Notes: generated by a model not told the origin, from the sequence alone. A stretch of 7,572 nt of DNA from a bacterium (GCA_029548585.1 JAKPNC010000036.1:1-7572); one strand, 5' to 3'; counted from the first letter of the stretch, positions 1 to 6,723 are shown. Translations and numbers: made by a program.

Positions 1-12
1 AATCTTATTCAT
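1..12 (-). CDS. Possible start of a further downstream gene (first 4 codons only)
   Basis: On the minus strand an ATG at 12-10 opens a frame reading M-N-K-I before the window ends. A GGGAG purine-rich stretch (21-25) lies 8 nt upstream, an acceptable Shine-Dalgarno position. It lies 52 nt after the pilin stop and in the same direction, so it could be the next gene of the operon, but four codons say nothing about function. This is a guess from start context only. Confidence 0.35.
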
Positions 13-64
13 TTAATCATCTCCCAATCTCTTGTTCCTGTTCATTAATCCGTGTTGAGGCCTC

Positions 65-712
65 TTACTGCTGTCCCCAATTGGGAAGGTTTGAAATAGT
101 TATGGAATCTCCATTGCTCGCGCATGCCACGTTTCCCGGGATTTCGTTTGTCGAATATACTATGTCAGGGTTGTTTACCCACTGAGTGCTGCAATCAAGG
201 TAGAGCACGTTTATGCCGTAACTGTGGTTCCCGTAGTTCTGCCCGGACGCGGATATCCCGTTGTCGCTTATCATGGGTATGGGGGCAACCGACTTGTTTC
301 CCGTGGTAAGCTTGAAAACGAAAGAGTAAGAATTATCCCAGTTCCCCGCGTCTATGACAGACGGGGCATCGTTGTTCCTTGATATGCTTGACGGGCACCA
401 GAAAATCTTCGGTGTATTTATGTACGTTGGATAAAGATCCTTATCCTCGGCGTAGAGATCCGTATCCGCGGCAGGAAAATTCTCATGGTGGTCGTCCGCG
501 AACATCTCATATGCTATGCCCAGCTGTCTGAGGTTATTCATGCAGTTTGTCCTTCTCGCCCTCTCTCTGGCTGTTGAAAGGGCCGGCAGGAGGAAGGCGG
601 CAAGTATGCTTATTATGGCAATAGAGACAAGCAGTTCAATAAGGGTGAATCCGTGCTTCCGGGCGGCTGTTTTCATTTCGCTGCCCTGCTTTTTCAAAAA
701 TAATATTTTCAT
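65..712 (-). CDS. Type IV prepilin / pseudopilin with H-X9-D motif
   Basis: This is a 215-residue prepilin-like protein, expected to be cleaved and N-methylated by a prepilin peptidase and assembled into a pilus or pseudopilus. The class III signal is clear: a basic leader ending in K-H-G21, then F22-T-L-I-E26 with Glu at mature position 5, then a hydrophobic helix to about residue 44. After it comes C57-M-N-N-L-R-Q-L-G, then Y-x-M-F-A-D-D, and near the C-terminus H163-X9-D173-C. This is the arrangement of the 'prepilin-type processing-associated H-X9-DG' family, with Cys in place of Gly. Start choice: the ATG at 712 has an excellent AGGAGGT (718-724) 5 nt upstream. An internal Met at residue 13 (674-676) would give a shorter 9-residue leader but has a poorer site. 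It is last in the visible motor operon, 63 nt after pilC, so it is probably a substrate of that machine. Whether it is a major or minor pilin cannot be told. Confidence 0.88.
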   Translation of the reverse strand: MKILFLKKQGSEMKTAARKHGFTLIELLVSIAIISILAAFLLPALSTARERARRTNCMNNLRQLGIAYEMFADDHHENFPAADTDLYAEDKDLYPTYINTPKIFWCPSSISRNNDAPSVIDAGNWDNSYSFVFKLTTGNKSVAPIPMISDNGISASGQNYGNHSYGINVLYLDCSTQWVNNPDIVYSTNEIPGNVACASNGDSITISNLPNWGQQ

Positions 713-717
713 CTTTC

Positions 718-724
718 ACCTCCT
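718..724 (-). promoter_or_regulatory. Strong ribosome binding site of the prepilin gene
   Basis: On the minus strand AGGAGGT sits 5 nt before the ATG at 712, a near-perfect anti-16S match and the best site in the window. It decides the start in favour of residue 1 over Met13 and suggests the pilin is translated more strongly than the motor proteins, as expected for a structural subunit. Confidence 0.75.
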
Positions 725-745
725 CCTTTCCTTTTAAGTCATTAT

Positions 746-768
746 CCGGGACATTTTCTCGTGCCCGG
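746..768 (-). other. Intergenic stem-loop between pilC and the prepilin gene
   Basis: The minus-strand RNA can pair CCGGG-(bulged C)-AC with GT-CCCGG around an 8-nt loop, giving 7 base pairs with one bulge. No U-run follows (the next bases are ATAATGAC), so it is not a standard intrinsic terminator. It lies just after the pilC stop and 33 nt before the pilin start. It could be an RNA-processing or stabilising hairpin that lets pilin mRNA levels differ from the motor genes, or it could be chance. Confidence 0.4.
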
Positions 769-775
769 CTGCTTC

Positions 776-2065
776 TCATCCTCCAGAAAGTCCCATTGCA
801 AGCTTTATAAGGGGCATGAAAAGAGATATGACAATGAATCCGACAATTCCCCCGAGGAATACGATGAGCATCGGCTCTATCATGGAGGTCATGGCCGAGA
901 CGGCGGCATCGACTTCGGACTCGTAGGCCTCGGCGATCTTTTCAAGCATGGCATCCATAGCGCCCGTCTCCTCGCCTACGGCCATCATGTTGGTGACCAT
1001 TGGAGGAAAAACCTTTGCCTTGAGCATGGGTCCGGCGATTCCTTCTCCTTCCCTGACCCTGTTCCTGACCTCGTTGATGCCTTTTGACACGACCTCGTTG
1101 CCGGTCGTGTCCCTTACTATCTGCAGGGACTGGAGAATGGGAACACCGCTGGTGATGAGGGTTGCGAATGTCCTTGCAAACCTTGCCACGATGCTTTTCG
1201 AAACGACGGGGCCGAATACGGGCATCCTCATCTTTATCTTGTCTATGTAGAACTTGGAGAACTTGATCCTGTTAAGGATCTTGAAGAGGATTACCATGGC
1301 TATCAGAAATATCACTATGATGATGGATTTTTTGGTCATGAATTCTGATATCTTCATGAGAAGGACTGTCGGGCCCGGAAGTTCGCCGGCTTCCATGTCC
1401 TTGAATATATCGATGAAAGTCGGAACGATCTTGAGCATGATGAACCCGAGTATGCCGACGGTAACGACAAGTATGACTGCCGGGTACGCCATGGCGGATT
1501 TGATCTTGCCTCTCAGTTTTGCCTCCTTCTCCATGAATTCGGCCAGCCTTGTGAGAACCGTCTCCAGTGCGCCTCCGGCCTCTCCGGCCTTGACCATGGA
1601 CACGTATATCTTGGGGAAGCTTCCGGGATTCTTTGCGAGGGCTTCAGAAAAAAGAGAGCCGCTTTCTATGTCGTCTGACAGCTTTGCAAGGACCATGCTG
1701 GCCCCGCCCTTTCTCTGCTCTCTGAGAACCTTCAGGGATCTCAGCAGGGGAAGTCCTGCGCCTATGAGGGTAGCAAGCTGCCTGGTTATGATTGTAAGTT
1801 CCTTGGGCTTGATTTTTGCGGCTCCGAAAGATAATCCTTTCCCGCCTTTGGCTTTTGTCTTTTTTGCGGCCTGGGGAGCCGCCTGGGCTTTTGCTTTTTC
1901 CTTGCCTTTCTGGGAAACTGCAACGGTCCTTGCCGGAGCCACGCTGGTAACGAAAAATCCCATGCCCTTGAGTTTTGATATGGCTTCCTGCATCTGTGGG
2001 GCGTCTATGGTACCGGTGACGGGTTTTCCTCCCGTATCCATCGCATTATACTGGAATTGTGCCAT
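776..2065 (-). CDS. pilC: Type IV pilus / type II secretion inner-membrane platform protein PilC (GspF family)
   Basis: PilC is the polytopic inner-membrane platform that the cytoplasmic ATPases turn to insert or remove pilin subunits. The 429-residue product is slightly longer than the usual ~400. It opens with the family signature F-x-Y-x-A-x-D and G-x-x-V-T-G (residues 4-19). Two T2SSF repeats follow: about 91-217 (T-R-Q-L-A-T-L-I-x-A-G-L-P-L-L) and about 293-415 (F-A-R-T-F-A-T-L-I-x-S-G-V-P-I-L). Each repeat carries the G-E-x-(T/G)-G motif (G161-E-A-G-G; G364-E-E-T-G). Likely membrane segments are ~195-215, ~246-264 and ~399-421. Residues ~46-82 form a Lys/Ala/Gly-rich, probably flexible linker that accounts for the extra length. 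AAGGGGG lies 4 nt before the ATG. It follows the second pilB by 58 nt and is the only platform gene seen, so both PilB proteins and PilT presumably act on it. Confidence 0.95.
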   Translation of the reverse strand: MAQFQYNAMDTGGKPVTGTIDAPQMQEAISKLKGMGFFVTSVAPARTVAVSQKGKEKAKAQAAPQAAKKTKAKGGKGLSFGAAKIKPKELTIITRQLATLIGAGLPLLRSLKVLREQRKGGASMVLAKLSDDIESGSLFSEALAKNPGSFPKIYVSMVKAGEAGGALETVLTRLAEFMEKEAKLRGKIKSAMAYPAVILVVTVGILGFIMLKIVPTFIDIFKDMEAGELPGPTVLLMKISEFMTKKSIIIVIFLIAMVILFKILNRIKFSKFYIDKIKMRMPVFGPVVSKSIVARFARTFATLITSGVPILQSLQIVRDTTGNEVVSKGINEVRNRVREGEGIAGPMLKAKVFPPMVTNMMAVGEETGAMDAMLEKIAEAYESEVDAAVSAMTSMIEPMLIVFLGGIVGFIVISLFMPLIKLAMGLSGG

Positions 2066-2123
2066 CTTTCCCCCTTTTTCGCCGCGTTCTCATCCACGGG
2101 AGACGGAACACCTTATTCCCTGC

Positions 2124-3848
2124 TCAATACCCGTGTATCTCTTTTGCCACTTCTTCAATAGAGGTTATACCCGCTTTTACCTTGTCAAGGCCATCTTCAA
2201 TCAAAGTTCTCATGTGGCAGTCCTCGATGGCTATCTTTTTTATCTCGCCCAGGGGCCTCTTGTCAATTACGGCCTGCCAGAAAGGTTCCGTGGGCATGAG
2301 GATTTCGAATATGGCGGTCCTGCCCTTGTATCCTCCCCTGCAGAAGGGACATCCCTTGGCCCTGAAAAACTTCATTGAGGCAACCTTCTCAGGGTTGGTA
2401 TCAAGGCCCACTTCAAGAAGCTCTTTCTTTTCAGGGGTATACTCCTCCTTGCATCTCTGGCAAAGCATCCTCAGAAGCCTCTGCGCGATCACTCCTTCTA
2501 TGGTTGAACTGAGAAGAAAAGGCTCTATCTTCATGTCTATCAATCTCATGATCGTGCTGGGGGCATCGTTGGTGTGAAGAGTGCTCAAAACAAGGTGTCC
2601 GGTAAGCGAGGACTGTATGGCCATCTGGGCTGTCTCGAAATCCCTGACCTCTCCCACCAGTATGATATCCGGGTCCTGGCGCAGTATGCTCCTGAGGCAC
2701 CTTGCGAAAGTCAGTCCTATGTGTTCCCTTATGGGAACCTGGAGAGCCCCTTCGAGCATGTACTCAACAGGGTCTTCGGTGGTTATAACCTTGACGTCGG
2801 GCGTGTTGAGGGTTCTCAGTATGGCATACAGGGACGTGGTCTTTCCGCATCCCGTGGGGCCTGTCGCAAGTATGATCCCGTTGGGCTTCTTGATGACGTT
2901 CTCTATCTTCTTGCTGTTATTCTCCGAGAGCCCGAGGTTTGCCAGTTCAAATATAGTTTTTCCCCTGTCGAGCACCCTGATGGCGAGGCATTCCCCGAAA
3001 ACCGTAGGAACGGTATTCACGCGCAGGTCCACCGCCCTGCCCATGATTGAAAGCTCTATCCTTCCGTCCTGTGCAAGCCTTCTTTCAGCGATGTCCATGC
3101 CGGCCATGATCTTAAACCTGCAGAATAGGGCGAACGAGAGGCCTTTGGGAGGGTGGACGAGGTCGTAAAGGACTCCGTCGACCCGGTATCTTACCCTGAA
3201 ATCGTCCTCGAAAGGTTCGAGATGCACGTCGGATGCGTTATCTCTCACAGTCTGCAGGAGTATCAGGTCAAAAAGCTTTACCACCGGGGGCAGGGAAGCA
3301 ATTTCTTCGAGCGAGGTGATGGTTGCGTATTCTCCCTGGCTTGCTATGGCGTCAAGTTCTTCCATCTCCTCTATGTCTTGCGCCAGCCATTTTACAAGGT
3401 CGTCAACCGTTTCTATCTCCTTGCCGTAATGCATTTCTATCGCTTCCTGAATGTCATGCTCGTCGGCAAGGACCATCTTCGTCTTGTATCCGAGAACGAA
3501 TGATATATCGTCCTGTATGTTGAGGCTCAGGGTGTCTCCTACGGCAAGGGTAAGGATGTTCTTCTCCAGGGATATGGGAATGGCGTTGTAAGTCTTGGCA
3601 AGCGCCGATGGAAAGACCTCTACGGCCCTCTTTTCTATGGGAGTGGTTTTCAGGTCGATCATCTCTATGCCTGCCTGGATGCTAAGGAGCCGCTTGAGGT
3701 CCCTTTCTTCTATGTATCCAAGGTCAACGAGAATCCTTCCGAGGAAATGACCCGTTTCTTTCTGCTTCTCCAGGGCTGTTTTCAACTGGTCATCGGTTAT
3801 CACGCCTTCTTCCACGAGCATCTTTCCGAGAAGTTGCTTTTCATCCAT
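2124..3848 (-). CDS. pilB: Second PilB/GspE-family pilus assembly ATPase
   Basis: This is a cytoplasmic hexameric ATPase predicted to power pilus extension. The 574 residues begin with an MshEN-like domain of two ~24-residue repeats, L7-G-x-M-L-V-x-x-G-V-I ... A-L-x-x-Q29 and L36-G-x-I-L-V-x-x-G-Y-I ... L-L-x-x-Q58. In related proteins this domain binds cyclic di-GMP; here the usual Arg before each L-G is Leu6 and Phe35. The C-terminal motor has Walker A G330-P-T-G-C-G-K336-T-T, Asp box T356-T-E-D-P-V-E-Y, Walker B I-L-V-G-E400-V-R-D, and His box S-T-L-H425-T-N-D. A zinc tetracysteine (C463-x2-C466, C500-x2-C503) is typical of assembly rather than retraction ATPases. The start codon lacks a good Shine-Dalgarno (GCGGACAAAAAA precedes it) but lies 12 nt after the pilT stop, so translational coupling is likely. 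GspE of a type II secretion system is the alternative; the adjacent pilT favours a pilus. Confidence 0.93.
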   Translation of the reverse strand: MDEKQLLGKMLVEEGVITDDQLKTALEKQKETGHFLGRILVDLGYIEERDLKRLLSIQAGIEMIDLKTTPIEKRAVEVFPSALAKTYNAIPISLEKNILTLAVGDTLSLNIQDDISFVLGYKTKMVLADEHDIQEAIEMHYGKEIETVDDLVKWLAQDIEEMEELDAIASQGEYATITSLEEIASLPPVVKLFDLILLQTVRDNASDVHLEPFEDDFRVRYRVDGVLYDLVHPPKGLSFALFCRFKIMAGMDIAERRLAQDGRIELSIMGRAVDLRVNTVPTVFGECLAIRVLDRGKTIFELANLGLSENNSKKIENVIKKPNGIILATGPTGCGKTTSLYAILRTLNTPDVKVITTEDPVEYMLEGALQVPIREHIGLTFARCLRSILRQDPDIILVGEVRDFETAQMAIQSSLTGHLVLSTLHTNDAPSTIMRLIDMKIEPFLLSSTIEGVIAQRLLRMLCQRCKEEYTPEKKELLEVGLDTNPEKVASMKFFRAKGCPFCRGGYKGRTAIFEILMPTEPFWQAVIDKRPLGEIKKIAIEDCHMRTLIEDGLDKVKAGITSIEEVAKEIHGY

Positions 3849-3860
3849 TTTTTTGTCCGC

Positions 3861-4976
3861 TTATTTGCTGAAACTGTCTTTCTTGATCTTGACAGCTTCG
3901 TCTATGAGTCCCTGCGCCACGAGTTCCGCCCTTGTTGAAACCGGGTCGTAGGAGTATGTCATCACGTCGTCGAAGCTAATCTTTCCTTCCTTGAAGAGCT
4001 TGGTCAGGGAGGCGTCCATTGTGATCATCCCCATGTTGCCGCCCGTCTGGATTTCGGAAAGGATCCTGTATGTCTTCCTTTCCCTGATGAGGTTCTGTAT
4101 GGAGGTTGTTACCATCATCAGTTCAAATACCGCAACCTTTCCTTTTTTGTCGATTCTGTTCAGAAGGACCTGGGATATGATCGCGAGGACGGAGACCGAA
4201 AGCATGACCCTTATCTGTTCCTGCTGGGCGACAGAGAAGACGTTGACGATCCTGTCCACGGTTCTCGATGCCCCCGTGGTATGGAGCGTGGCGAAAACTA
4301 CGTGGCCGGTTTCTGCCGCCGTTATTGCGGCTTCTATCGTATCAAGGTCTCTCATTTCTCCTACCAGGAAGATGTCCGGGTCTTGTCTCAGGCCTCTTCT
4401 CAGGGCCTCTGAAAAGGTCGGAACGTCCACTCCCAGCTCCCTCTGGGTAATGATAGCCTTCTTGTGCTTGTGGTAATATTCAATGGGGTCTTCTATGGTT
4501 ATGATATGCTTTTCAAGGTTTTCGTTCATCCAGTTTACCATTGAAGCCAGGGTCGTTGTCTTCCCTGACCCTGTTGGGCCGACCACCATGATAAGCCCCC
4601 TGGGACGTGTAAGGAGGTATTTCATCGTTTCCGCTTCAAGGCCGATCTGCTCAAAAGTCAGGAACTGGTAAGGGATAAGCCTCAATGCCATGGCGATATT
4701 TCCCCTTTCCTTGAAGACGCTGACGCGGAATCTTGCCAGGTCCTTGAAGGCAAACCCGAAGTCCGTGCCTCCAACCTTCTGGAGTTCCTCCTGGTGTTCC
4801 CGGGAAGTGATTGACTTCATGTAGTTGGTCGCATCCTCCGGTGTAACCGGCTCGGTGCCAACCTTTGAAAGCCCTCCGTGCATCCTCAGTATAGGCGGGA
4901 CGCCCACGTTGATATGGAGATCGGCAGCATCCTCCTTGATCTGGAGTTCCAGCAGTTCTTCCATGCTCTTTGGCAT
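3861..4976 (-). CDS. pilT: PilT-family pilus retraction ATPase
   Basis: PilT is the cytoplasmic hexameric ATPase that depolymerises pili, driving twitching and DNA uptake. The 371 residues match the family (usually ~340-380). The N-terminal PAS-like domain has the usual A-A-D-L-H-I-N-V-G-x-P-P start (residues 18-28). The motor domain has Walker A G133-P-T-G-S-G-K139-T-T, Asp box T160-I-E-D-P-I-E-Y, Walker B I-F-L-V-G-E207-M-R-D, and His box F-A-T-L-H232-T-T. There is no tetracysteine, as expected for PilT. The retraction motif usually written A-I-R-N-L-I-R-E is S292-I-Q-N-L-I-R-E here, with Arg replaced by Gln. The usual M-L-S-E-S-L ... I-S-Q segment reads M258-L-S-V-S-V-L-A-I-I-S-Q. The start is firm: AGGAG (4984-4988) lies 7 nt upstream, within the 3' end of the preceding pilB, and only 2 nt separate the two genes. 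A PilU-like accessory role is possible but less likely. Confidence 0.94.
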   Translation of the reverse strand: MPKSMEELLELQIKEDAADLHINVGVPPILRMHGGLSKVGTEPVTPEDATNYMKSITSREHQEELQKVGGTDFGFAFKDLARFRVSVFKERGNIAMALRLIPYQFLTFEQIGLEAETMKYLLTRPRGLIMVVGPTGSGKTTTLASMVNWMNENLEKHIITIEDPIEYYHKHKKAIITQRELGVDVPTFSEALRRGLRQDPDIFLVGEMRDLDTIEAAITAAETGHVVFATLHTTGASRTVDRIVNVFSVAQQEQIRVMLSVSVLAIISQVLLNRIDKKGKVAVFELMMVTTSIQNLIRERKTYRILSEIQTGGNMGMITMDASLTKLFKEGKISFDDVMTYSYDPVSTRAELVAQGLIDEAVKIKKDSFSK

Positions 4977-4978
4977 AT

Positions 4979-6688
4979 CTATTCTCCTGTAACCGTTAAG
5001 ACTTCATCCATGGTTGTTATGCCGAGCCTGACCTTCCTGATCCCGTCATCGAACATCAGTTTCATTCCGTTTTTGATGGCTGCCTGTCTCAGTTCGCTGA
5101 CGCTTGCCCTTCTCAGTGTCAATTCCCTCAGTTCGTCGTTCATCGCGAATATCTCAAATATGCCCTTTCGACCCCGGAACCCCGTGAAATTGCATTCGTT
5201 GCACCCTTTGGGCTTGCACACGTTTACTTCTTCTCCGGGCTTTATTCTCAGGATTTTCGACATCTCTTCGTCAGGTTCTATCTTCTCCTTGCAGTATGGG
5301 CAGAGGAGCCTCACGAGCCTCTGGGCCATGACTCCCTGGACCGAGGAAGCTATGAGAAACGGAGGGGCGCCCATGTCTATTAACCTTGTGATGGCGCCGG
5401 GCGCATTATTTGTATGCAGGGTGCTGAAGACAAGGTGTCCGGTGAGGGCCGCCCTCAAAGCGATGTCAGCAGTCTCAAAGTCTCGTATTTCTCCAACGAG
5501 TATGACGTCGGGGGACTGCCTCAGGAATGCCCTCAGGATCGATGCGAAAGTAAGGCCTATTTCCGAGTTTACTGGAGACTGGTTTATGCCCGGGATCTGG
5601 TATTCCACCGGTTCTTCAACGGTCATAAGCTTCCTGTCCATGGTGTTAAGGGTCTGGAGAGAGGCATAAAGGGTGGTCGTTTTTCCCGATCCGGTCGGGC
5701 CCGTGACGAGCACAAGCCCCCCGGCGTACTGCAGGAGCGCCTCCCATGACTTGAGGTCGTCCGCGAGGAAGCCGAGTTCCTCGAGCCCTTTCATCATGGA
5801 GGATTTGTCGAGTATTCTGAGAACGATACTTTCACCGTAGATGCCGGGAAGGGAAGATACCCGGAAGTCTATCGGCTTGCCTCCTATTTCGAGCATGATC
5901 CTTCCGTCCTGGGGCAGTCTCTTTTCTGCGAGGTCCATCTTGGCCATGAGCTTAAGCCTTGCCAGAACAGGCCTTTCTATCCTCTTGGGAGGAGCGACCA
6001 CTTCATAAAGAAGGCCGTCTATCCTGAACCTTACGCGGAATTTTTTCTCAAGGGGCTCAAAGTGTATATCGCTTGCCCTGCGTCTCATGGCTTCAACGAA
6101 AACCAGGTTGACTATCTTTACGACGGGGGCCTGGAGAGCCAGCGATTCGTCTTCCGTATCAAGGATTTCGGTCTCCGGAGAATCCATGTCTACCGTTGCG
6201 CTGCTTGCATCCTGGAGCATCTGGCTGAGATCTTCCATCTCTTCCTGGGCATAATATTTGTCAATAAGCTGGTCTATTTCCTCCGGGAAGGTTATGATTA
6301 CATCCACCCCTTTTATGGTATCTGAACCGACGATTTCCTTGAAATATTCGGAAGAAAGTATATTGAGGGGGTTATCCGAAACCAACACGATCTTGCCGTC
6401 CTCCCTTCTTTCCCACGGGACGATCCTGTGAGTTTTTACTATTTTGCTGGGAAGGATGGGTATTATATCCTGCGGTATTTCACGGGCGGGCAGTTCTCTC
6501 TGGACAATGCCCATCTGGAAATAGAAAGAAGGAGAAATCTCTCCGAAAGGAAGCATTCCCCTGTTCTGAAATATTTCCTTCAGGGGAGTTCCCGTCTTCT
6601 CCTGCTCTTCGAGAGCTCCTTCTATGGATTTTGTATCCCACAGACCTACATTCTTTATTACTCCGATAATCTCCTTTTTCGTAGGCAT
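4979..6688 (-). CDS. pilB: First PilB/GspE-family pilus assembly ATPase
   Basis: This is a 569-residue paralogue of the second PilB, and the first gene of the motor operon. The motor domain has Walker A G330-P-T-G-S-G-K336-T-T, Asp box T356-V-E-E-P-V-E-Y (Glu359 where Asp is usual), Walker B I-L-V-G-E400-I-R-D, and His box S-T-L-H425-T-N-N. The zinc tetracysteine is C463-x2-C466 and C496-x2-C499. The N-terminal ~60 residues follow the MshEN repeat pattern (G15, Q29, G44, Q58) but the second repeat lacks L-G (P35-L-K), so ligand binding may be weakened or lost. Residues ~145-185 are an acidic, Met/Asp/Glu-rich linker between the N-terminal and motor parts. The ATG at 6688 has no Shine-Dalgarno, but the MshEN alignment needs nearly the full N-terminus, no better Met occurs before residue 45, and a strong promoter ends 7 nt upstream, which points to leaderless translation. 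The last codons contain the pilT ribosome binding site. GspE of a type II system is the alternative name. Confidence 0.93.
   Translation of the reverse strand: MPTKKEIIGVIKNVGLWDTKSIEGALEEQEKTGTPLKEIFQNRGMLPFGEISPSFYFQMGIVQRELPAREIPQDIIPILPSKIVKTHRIVPWERREDGKIVLVSDNPLNILSSEYFKEIVGSDTIKGVDVIITFPEEIDQLIDKYYAQEEMEDLSQMLQDASSATVDMDSPETEILDTEDESLALQAPVVKIVNLVFVEAMRRRASDIHFEPLEKKFRVRFRIDGLLYEVVAPPKRIERPVLARLKLMAKMDLAEKRLPQDGRIMLEIGGKPIDFRVSSLPGIYGESIVLRILDKSSMMKGLEELGFLADDLKSWEALLQYAGGLVLVTGPTGSGKTTTLYASLQTLNTMDRKLMTVEEPVEYQIPGINQSPVNSEIGLTFASILRAFLRQSPDVILVGEIRDFETADIALRAALTGHLVFSTLHTNNAPGAITRLIDMGAPPFLIASSVQGVMAQRLVRLLCPYCKEKIEPDEEMSKILRIKPGEEVNVCKPKGCNECNFTGFRGRKGIFEIFAMNDELRELTLRRASVSELRQAAIKNGMKLMFDDGIRKVRLGITTMDEVLTVTGE
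4984..4988 (-). promoter_or_regulatory. pilT ribosome binding site inside the end of the first pilB
   Basis: AGGAG on the minus strand lies in the last sense codons of the first pilB, 7 nt before the pilT ATG at 4976, while the pilB TAG is at 4981-4979. Ribosomes ending pilB would stop on the pilT start region, so the two motors are likely translationally coupled. Confidence 0.75.
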
Positions 6689-6703
6689 GATATTATGCTA
6701 TCA
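6688..6703. repeat. Dyad TGATA-N6-TATCA over the -10 box and start codon
   Basis: The 16-bp element TGATATTATGCTATCA has perfect 5-bp inverted arms around a 6-bp centre. It covers the predicted -10 hexamer and reaches the first base of the pilB ATG. Its position would suit an operator that blocks transcription start, and a small RHH DNA-binding protein is encoded just upstream. Short AT-rich dyads also arise by chance, so this is only a candidate. Confidence 0.35.
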
Positions 6704-6723
6704 CAAGGTGAGATGCCTGTCAA
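6695..6723 (-). promoter_or_regulatory. Sigma70-type promoter of the pilus motor operon
   Basis: Reading the minus strand, a perfect -35 TTGACA (6723-6718) is followed by a 17-nt spacer and -10 TAGCAT (6700-6695). A TG extension stands one base before the -10 (6703-6702), as in extended -10 promoters. The A of the pilB ATG (6688) is the 7th base after the -10, where transcription normally starts, and no Shine-Dalgarno is present. The promoter would therefore drive a leaderless or near-leaderless mRNA for pilB-pilT-pilB-pilC-pilin. It lies wholly in the 63-nt gap after the RHH gene. Confidence 0.65.

Noticed and set aside
13..45. Ten-codon minus-strand ORF (M-N-R-N-K...) ending just before the ATG at 12
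   Set aside because: It has no Shine-Dalgarno and is too short to distinguish from chance. The TAA-ATG junction is suggestive of a leader peptide, but nothing supports it.
1254..2378. Long plus-strand open frame of 374 codons antisense to pilC and the end of the second pilB
   Set aside because: The minus-strand frame encodes clear PilC and PilB domains. The antisense product is Met/Ser/Pro-rich with no recognisable domain, spans two genes and their gap, and has no convincing start site.
4878..5669. Plus-strand open frame of 263 codons antisense to the first pilB and the pilT start
   Set aside because: It overlaps highly conserved Walker B, His box and tetracysteine coding on the other strand and shows low-complexity Ser/Leu/Met composition typical of shadow frames.
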